Of a stretch of 9,500 bases of DNA, positions 6,725 to 9,500 are shown one piece after another. Positions within the stretch are counted from its first letter, which is position 1, and the number at the start of each line of letters is the position of its first letter. The notes beneath the pieces are model-generated. The model was not told the origin of the DNA and ran no database searches. It saw only the letters and a program-made list of their open reading frames with translations. This DNA is from a bacterium (GTDB taxonomy: Bacteria > Chloroflexota > Dormibacteria > UBA8260 > Bog-877). The position numbers and the translations under genes were made by a program. The stretch is from positions 1-9,500 of the forward strand of contig JAKABA010000149.1 of NCBI GenBank assembly GCA_021802115.1, written 5' to 3'.

Positions 6725-6733
6725 CGCCAAGCC

Positions 6734-7486
6734 GTGACCACAAGCAGCGTGATCCCGGGGCCTTCCGGCGGCGTGCGTGCCCGCCACGCCGCCGCCTGGG
6801 GAAGGACCCGCTGGGCGGCCGCTCTACTGGCGCTCACGGTGACATGCCTGTGGGCGGGGACCTGGATCGGCACCCCGTCGACTCATGGCCTGCGGGCTGC
6901 GGTCTCGTCGTTGGACCGGCTCCACCGAACACAACCGTTGACTCCGGGCCAGGTGCCCAGATACCTCGCCGAGGCCATCGTCGCGGTCGAGGACCAGAAC
7001 TTCTACCAGGACCACGGGGTCAACTTGCAGGGACTCCTGCGGGCGGCCATCTACGACCTGATCCACCGCTGCGAGTGCCAGGGCGGCTCCACCATCACCG
7101 AGCAGCTGGCGGAGGATCTGTACCTCAACGGGAACGACCACTCCATCTGGGGCCGCTGGGTGGACATCGTGCTGGCGCTCAAGATCACCGACCACCTTTC
7201 CAAGACCCAGATACTGGACGCCTACCTCTCCCAGGTGTACCTCGGCGATGGAGCGGTCGGAGCTGAGCAGGCGAGCGCATCCTACTTTCATCAGCCCCTG
7301 GCCCGGGACTCCCTGGCGCAACTAGCCCTCCTGGCCGGTCTGCCGCAGGCGCCCACCCTGCTGGACCCGCTCACGAATCCCGAGGGGGCACGCGAGCGCC
7401 GGGCGGCGGTGCTGGCCGACATGGTGAGCATGCGATTCATCACTCCGTCCCAGGCGCGCCTAGCCAACTCGTCGCCGGTCACCTGA
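6734..7486 (+). CDS. Membrane-anchored GT51 peptidoglycan glycosyltransferase, no transpeptidase
   Basis: This 250-residue protein has a short basic N-terminus, one membrane segment (about 26-46) and then only a GT51 domain, so it would polymerise lipid II into glycan strands outside the membrane. Motif 1 EDQNFYQDHG carries the expected catalytic Glu86. Motif 2 reads GGSTITEQL (117-125), with Glu123 where Gln is usual. Motif 3, normally RKxxE, reads GRWVD here, placing Asp144 at the second conserved Glu (Glu290 in E. coli PBP1b, Glu171 in S. aureus MGT). YLSQVYLG (164-171) and YFHQPL...LAQLALLAGLPQAP are clearly family-like. There is no penicillin-binding transpeptidase domain; the stop at 7484-7486 follows the glycosyltransferase fold directly, as in monofunctional enzymes. 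The GTG start is supported by GGAGG at 6720-6724. Neighbouring genes give no cell-wall context. Activity may be reduced or altered by the motif changes. Confidence 0.87.
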   Translation: MTTSSVIPGPSGGVRARHAAAWGRTRWAAALLALTVTCLWAGTWIGTPSTHGLRAAVSSLDRLHRTQPLTPGQVPRYLAEAIVAVEDQNFYQDHGVNLQGLLRAAIYDLIHRCECQGGSTITEQLAEDLYLNGNDHSIWGRWVDIVLALKITDHLSKTQILDAYLSQVYLGDGAVGAEQASASYFHQPLARDSLAQLALLAGLPQAPTLLDPLTNPEGARERRAAVLADMVSMRFITPSQARLANSSPVT

Positions 7487-7533
7487 GCCAGAGCCACGCG
7501 CTGCCGGCCGCTGCTGCACGCGGGCCTGGCGCC

Positions 7534-7548
7534 GCCTGACTCTCAGGC
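7534..7548 (+). terminator. Hairpin GCCTGA-CTC-TCAGGC, possible terminator
   Basis: Two exact six-base arms surround a three-base loop 48 bases after the glycosyltransferase stop, followed by only TT. Its position between two transcription units fits a terminator, but the missing T-run keeps this uncertain. Confidence 0.35.
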
Positions 7549-7635
7549 TTGGCTAAGGCGTGGAGGCGCGACCTCGGCGATCCTGTTGGTGATGACGCGA
7601 CGCCAGCGACTAATGAGCTCGGACTTTGGGAGCCC

Positions 7636-7654
7636 GTCATCCCCTCCCGATGAC
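7636..7654. promoter_or_regulatory. Inverted repeat GTCATC-N7-GATGAC before the adaptor gene
   Basis: GTCATC (7636-7641) and GATGAC (7649-7654) form a perfect dyad ending 11 bases before the start at 7666, and a further GATGAC lies at 7591-7596. The arrangement suits an operator that blocks transcription, or a leader hairpin beside the start codon. The binding protein is unknown. Confidence 0.3.
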
Positions 7655-7665
7655 CGGATGGGTGG

Positions 7666-8835
7666 GTGGCCGTGTCAGCACTGAACCCGGATGGTCCGGG
7701 TAGGTCCGCTCAGAGGGCTGACAGCCTGCGGCCGTGGCGGTCCAAACGTGCCTGGGTTCTGGTGGGGCTGGCCATCCTCCTGATCGCAGGTGGAGTGGTC
7801 TACTCCCGCACCCGGCCCGCCTCAGATCCCTTGGTGACGGCCGCCGCTCGCTATGGCACGGTCACCGACACCGTCGTGGTGGCGGGCACGCTCCAGCCGA
7901 CCCAGACCTGGAATCTGGGCTTCCCAGCTCCCGGCGTGGTGGCCACGGTCAACGTGGCACCGGGTCAGAGGGTGAGCCCAGGCCAGCTGCTGGCCACCCT
8001 CGACCCCACCACCCTGCAGGCCCAGCTGACCCAGGCCGAGGCTAATCTGACCATCGCCCAGGCCAAACTGGCGCTCGCCGAGGCCGCCTCGTCCAGCCCC
8101 GCGCAAATCGCCATTGATCAGGCTGAGATCAGCATCGCCCAGGCTGCGGTCAACAGTGACCAGGCTGCGGTCAACTCCACCCATCTCACCGCTCCGGCGG
8201 CTGGTGTGGTGGCCCAGATCAACATCGCGGCCGGGCAGCCGGATGGCGCCAGCAGCGTCCGCGCCGCCGCCAATACGACGGACATAGTGATTGACGGCCT
8301 GAGCGGGTTTGAGGTGGCGGCCAGCGTCAGCGACGCCCAGGTCGGGCAGGTGCACGTGGGGCAGACGGCGCTGGTCACCCCTGCGGGCCAGACGCGACCC
8401 CTGCCCGGCAAGGTCACAGCGGTCACGCCCCTGGCCACGATCGTCCAGGGGGTTCCTGCCTTTCCGGTCGTCATAACCGTGACCGGGAATCCGCCTGGCC
8501 TGTTCGCAGGAGCCGACGCCCAGGCCGCGATAGTCGTGCAACGAGTCGCCCACGTCCTGACCATCCCCGCCAGCAGCGTCCATGGCAGCGGCTCTCGGGG
8601 GACGTACGTGCTCGTGGCCAAGGCCGGCCGCGCCGTCAAACAGGCGGTCAAGATAGGCGCGACCGACGCGGTCCTGGCCCAGGTGATCTCGGGCCTGGCG
8701 GTCGGCGACCGGGTGGTCCTTGCCCAGATCAACAAGCCCCTGCCCCCCGGTGCCACCGGCCTCCTCGGACGCCGGGGGCTGGGCGGGGGGGCCAAGGCCC
8801 ACCGTGGTGCCAAGGGTGGCGGAGGAATACCCTGA
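7666..8835 (+). CDS. MacA/HlyD-type membrane-fusion adaptor of an ABC exporter
   Basis: This 389-residue protein has one N-terminal membrane anchor (about 29-47) with a basic cytoplasmic flank, then the adaptor domains in their usual order. The first half of the biotinyl-lipoyl domain (about 84-113) contains APGVVATVNVAPGQRVSPGQ. A short Gln/Ala-rich coiled-coil hairpin (about 114-172) follows, then the second lipoyl half beginning LTAPAAGVVAQI (from about 174), a beta-barrel (about 215-295), a membrane-proximal domain (about 296-355) and a Gly/Lys/Arg-rich tail (356-389). Such adaptors couple a MacB-type ATPase/permease to substrate release outside the membrane; the short coiled coil is closer to Gram-positive YknX-type adaptors than to outer-membrane-docking MacA (inference). 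GTG 7666 is used here; GTG 7672 in the same frame is an equally possible start. The next gene overlaps its stop. The substrate cannot be told. Confidence 0.85.
   Translation: MAVSALNPDGPGRSAQRADSLRPWRSKRAWVLVGLAILLIAGGVVYSRTRPASDPLVTAAARYGTVTDTVVVAGTLQPTQTWNLGFPAPGVVATVNVAPGQRVSPGQLLATLDPTTLQAQLTQAEANLTIAQAKLALAEAASSSPAQIAIDQAEISIAQAAVNSDQAAVNSTHLTAPAAGVVAQINIAAGQPDGASSVRAAANTTDIVIDGLSGFEVAASVSDAQVGQVHVGQTALVTPAGQTRPLPGKVTAVTPLATIVQGVPAFPVVITVTGNPPGLFAGADAQAAIVVQRVAHVLTIPASSVHGSGSRGTYVLVAKAGRAVKQAVKIGATDAVLAQVISGLAVGDRVVLAQINKPLPPGATGLLGRRGLGGGAKAHRGAKGGGGIP
8139..8175 (+). repeat. Tandem 16-base repeat encoding two coiled-coil heptads
   Basis: CCAGGCTGCGGTCAAC occurs at 8139-8154 and again at 8160-8175, a 21-base period. 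It encodes QAAVNSD followed by QAAVNST in the coiled-coil arm of the adaptor, so one heptad appears to have been duplicated recently enough that the DNA copies are still identical. Confidence 0.7.
8821..8825 (+). promoter_or_regulatory. Shine-Dalgarno GGAGG deciding a CTG start
   Basis: GGAGG sits inside the end of the adaptor gene, 6 bases before CTG 8832. It is well placed to drive translation of the ATPase from that CTG, which overlaps the adaptor TGA as CTGA. Confidence 0.5.
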
Positions 8836-9500
8836 TACGCCGCAGGCGGAATCCGTCCACTGGGTCTGCTGACTCGGACCCGCTGCCCGTTGAGCTCTCC
8901 CGCACGCCGGCCGCTCTCCTGGAACTCGCATCCGTATCCAAGTCATACGGCTCAGGGGCGGCCCGAGTCGACGCCCTGCGTTCAGTCGATCTGGCCGTCC
9001 AGCGCGGGGAATACCTGGCCATCATGGGACAGTCAGGCTCAGGCAAGTCCACCCTGATGCACATCCTCGGGTGCCTCGACGTTCCCAGCTCCGGCAGCTA
9101 CCGGCTCAGCGGCACCGACGTGTCCCAACTGACCGAGGCCGCACTGGCGGAGGTCCGCAACCGCAGGGTCGGGTTCGTCTTCCAGCAGTTCCATCTCCTC
9201 CCGCGGATCTCGGCGTGGCGCAACGTGGAACTGCCGCTGATCTACGGTGGGGTTCACCCGCGAGCGCTGCGGAGGGAGCTTGCTGAGCAGGCCCTGGCGA
9301 GTGTAGGTCTGGCGGACCGACTGGACCACAAACCAACCCAGCTGTCGGGCGGCCAGCAACAGCGAGTGGCGATTGCCCGTGCGTTGGTGACCGATCCTGA
9401 CATCCTGCTGGCGGACGAGCCCACCGGGAACCTGGCCTCGGATCAGGCCGATGACCTGCTCACGATCCTCGACGCTGTGCATGATGCGGGACGGACGGTG
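8832..9500 (+). CDS. MacB/LolD-type ABC exporter ATPase, 3' end outside window
   Basis: The visible 223 residues form an ABC ATPase of the lipoprotein/macrolide exporter (MacB/LolD/YknY) class. Walker A is GQSGSGKST (66-74, Lys72), the Q-loop is [12 protein letters not shown], the signature is LSGGQQQ (171-177) and Walker B is [11 protein letters not shown] (Asp195, Glu196). The gene runs off the window before the His-loop. The frame has no ATG, GTG or TTG between the adaptor stop and ATG 9024, which lies immediately before the Walker A and would remove the first strands of the fold. CTG 8832, overlapping the adaptor TGA and 6 bases after GGAGG, is therefore the likeliest start; ATA 8835 is a less likely alternative. 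This gives a basic, disordered extension of about 28 residues before the conserved [12 protein letters not shown]. The ATPase would power the exporter with the upstream adaptor and a FtsX-like permease expected downstream. Confidence 0.9.
   Translation, partial: MIRRRRNPSTGSADSDPLPVELSRTPAALLELASVSKSYGSGAARVDALRSVDLAVQRGEYLAIMGQSGSGKSTLMHILGCLDVPSSGSYRLSGTDVSQLTEAALAEVRNRRVGFVFQQFHLLPRISAWRNVELPLIYGGVHPRALRRELAEQALASVGLADRLDHKPTQLSGGQQQRVAIARALVTDPDILLADEPTGNLASDQADDLLTILDAVHDAGRTV

Larger units (their letters stand above)
6081..6733. other. 653-base stretch without a convincing gene, rich in inverted repeats
   Basis: Open frames exist on both strands (the longest about 194 residues, + strand 6153-6737). 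Their translations are Arg/Pro/Gly-rich, lack domains and hydrophobic segments, and the + frame has only about 75% G/C at third positions by hand count, below the surrounding genes. I judge the region non-coding. It contains hairpins at 6104-6117, 6357-6372, 6513-6555 and 6644-6663, and the palindrome GTGACGTCAC at 6331-6340. A TTGACA at 6673-6678 has no matching -10. It may hold the promoter and leader of the glycosyltransferase gene, or a structured RNA. Confidence 0.5.
7487..7665. other. Intergenic region before the exporter genes
   Basis: No gene is seen in these 179 bases. It holds a terminator-like hairpin (7534-7548), a weak promoter-like pair TTGGTG (7586-7591) and ACTAAT (7609-7614) at 17-base spacing, and three copies of the half-site GATGAC/GTCATC. 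It probably contains the promoter of the adaptor-ATPase operon. Confidence 0.4.

Noticed and set aside
6153..6737. 194-codon + strand ORF ending in a GTGA overlap with the glycosyltransferase
   Set aside because: The overlap is tempting, but third-position G/C is only about 75% by hand count, the product is Arg/Pro/Gly-rich without hydrophobic core or motif, and no ribosome site was seen. Kept only as a caveat under the interval finding.
6162..6743. 193-codon minus-strand ORF starting at TTG
   Set aside because: Low-complexity composition, no domain, and its start lies inside the glycosyltransferase gene on the other strand.
7822..8946. Minus-strand open frame (374 codons) opposite the adaptor
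   Set aside because: It mirrors the adaptor and ATPase start and shows no family features; the + strand genes explain the region.

Overview
The window is very GC-rich, and every gene I can support lies on the + strand. Coding frames show strong G/C bias at third codon positions, GTG starts and 4-base stop/start overlaps. Together with KdpD/KdpE sequences of the kind seen in Actinobacteria and related high-GC phyla (Chloroflexota or Dormibacterota are also possible), this suggests a high-GC soil-type bacterium. The phylum cannot be fixed from the sequence alone. No tRNA, rRNA, CRISPR array, insertion sequence or transposase was seen.

Layout. 1-428: no confident gene; a small ORF (199-432) with a ribosome-binding-like sequence ends in an ATGA overlap with the next gene, and a TTGGCC dyad sits at 55-72. 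429-2966: KdpD-type membrane sensor histidine kinase. 2963-3640: KdpE-type response regulator, overlapping kdpD by GTGA. 3641-3824: spacer with a GC-rich hairpin. 3825-6080: an unusual soluble protein made of two consecutive KdpD N-terminal units (KdpD domain + UspA, then KdpD domain + UspA), with no membrane or kinase part. 6081-6733: 653 bases without a convincing gene, but with several inverted repeats, the best being a nested two-stem structure at 6513-6555. 6734-7486: short membrane-anchored peptidoglycan glycosyltransferase (GT51) with altered catalytic motifs and no transpeptidase. 7487-7665: spacer with a terminator-like hairpin and repeated GTCATC/GATGAC half-sites. 7666-8835: MacA/HlyD-type adaptor. 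8832-9500: MacB/LolD-type ABC ATPase cut by the window edge, apparently starting at a rare CTG that overlaps the adaptor stop.

How the parts work together. KdpD and KdpE form a classical two-component pair that normally controls the K+-ATPase operon kdpFABC, but no kdpFABC gene is visible here. The tandem KdpD-N/UspA protein directly downstream is the most unusual object. It repeats the cytoplasmic nucleotide-binding input part of KdpD twice without output domains, so it may modulate KdpD or act as a separate nucleotide/stress sensor (inference). The adaptor and ATPase would be the first genes of a tripartite MacAB-like exporter whose permease should lie just past the window. The GT51 gene between the two modules has no cell-wall neighbours.
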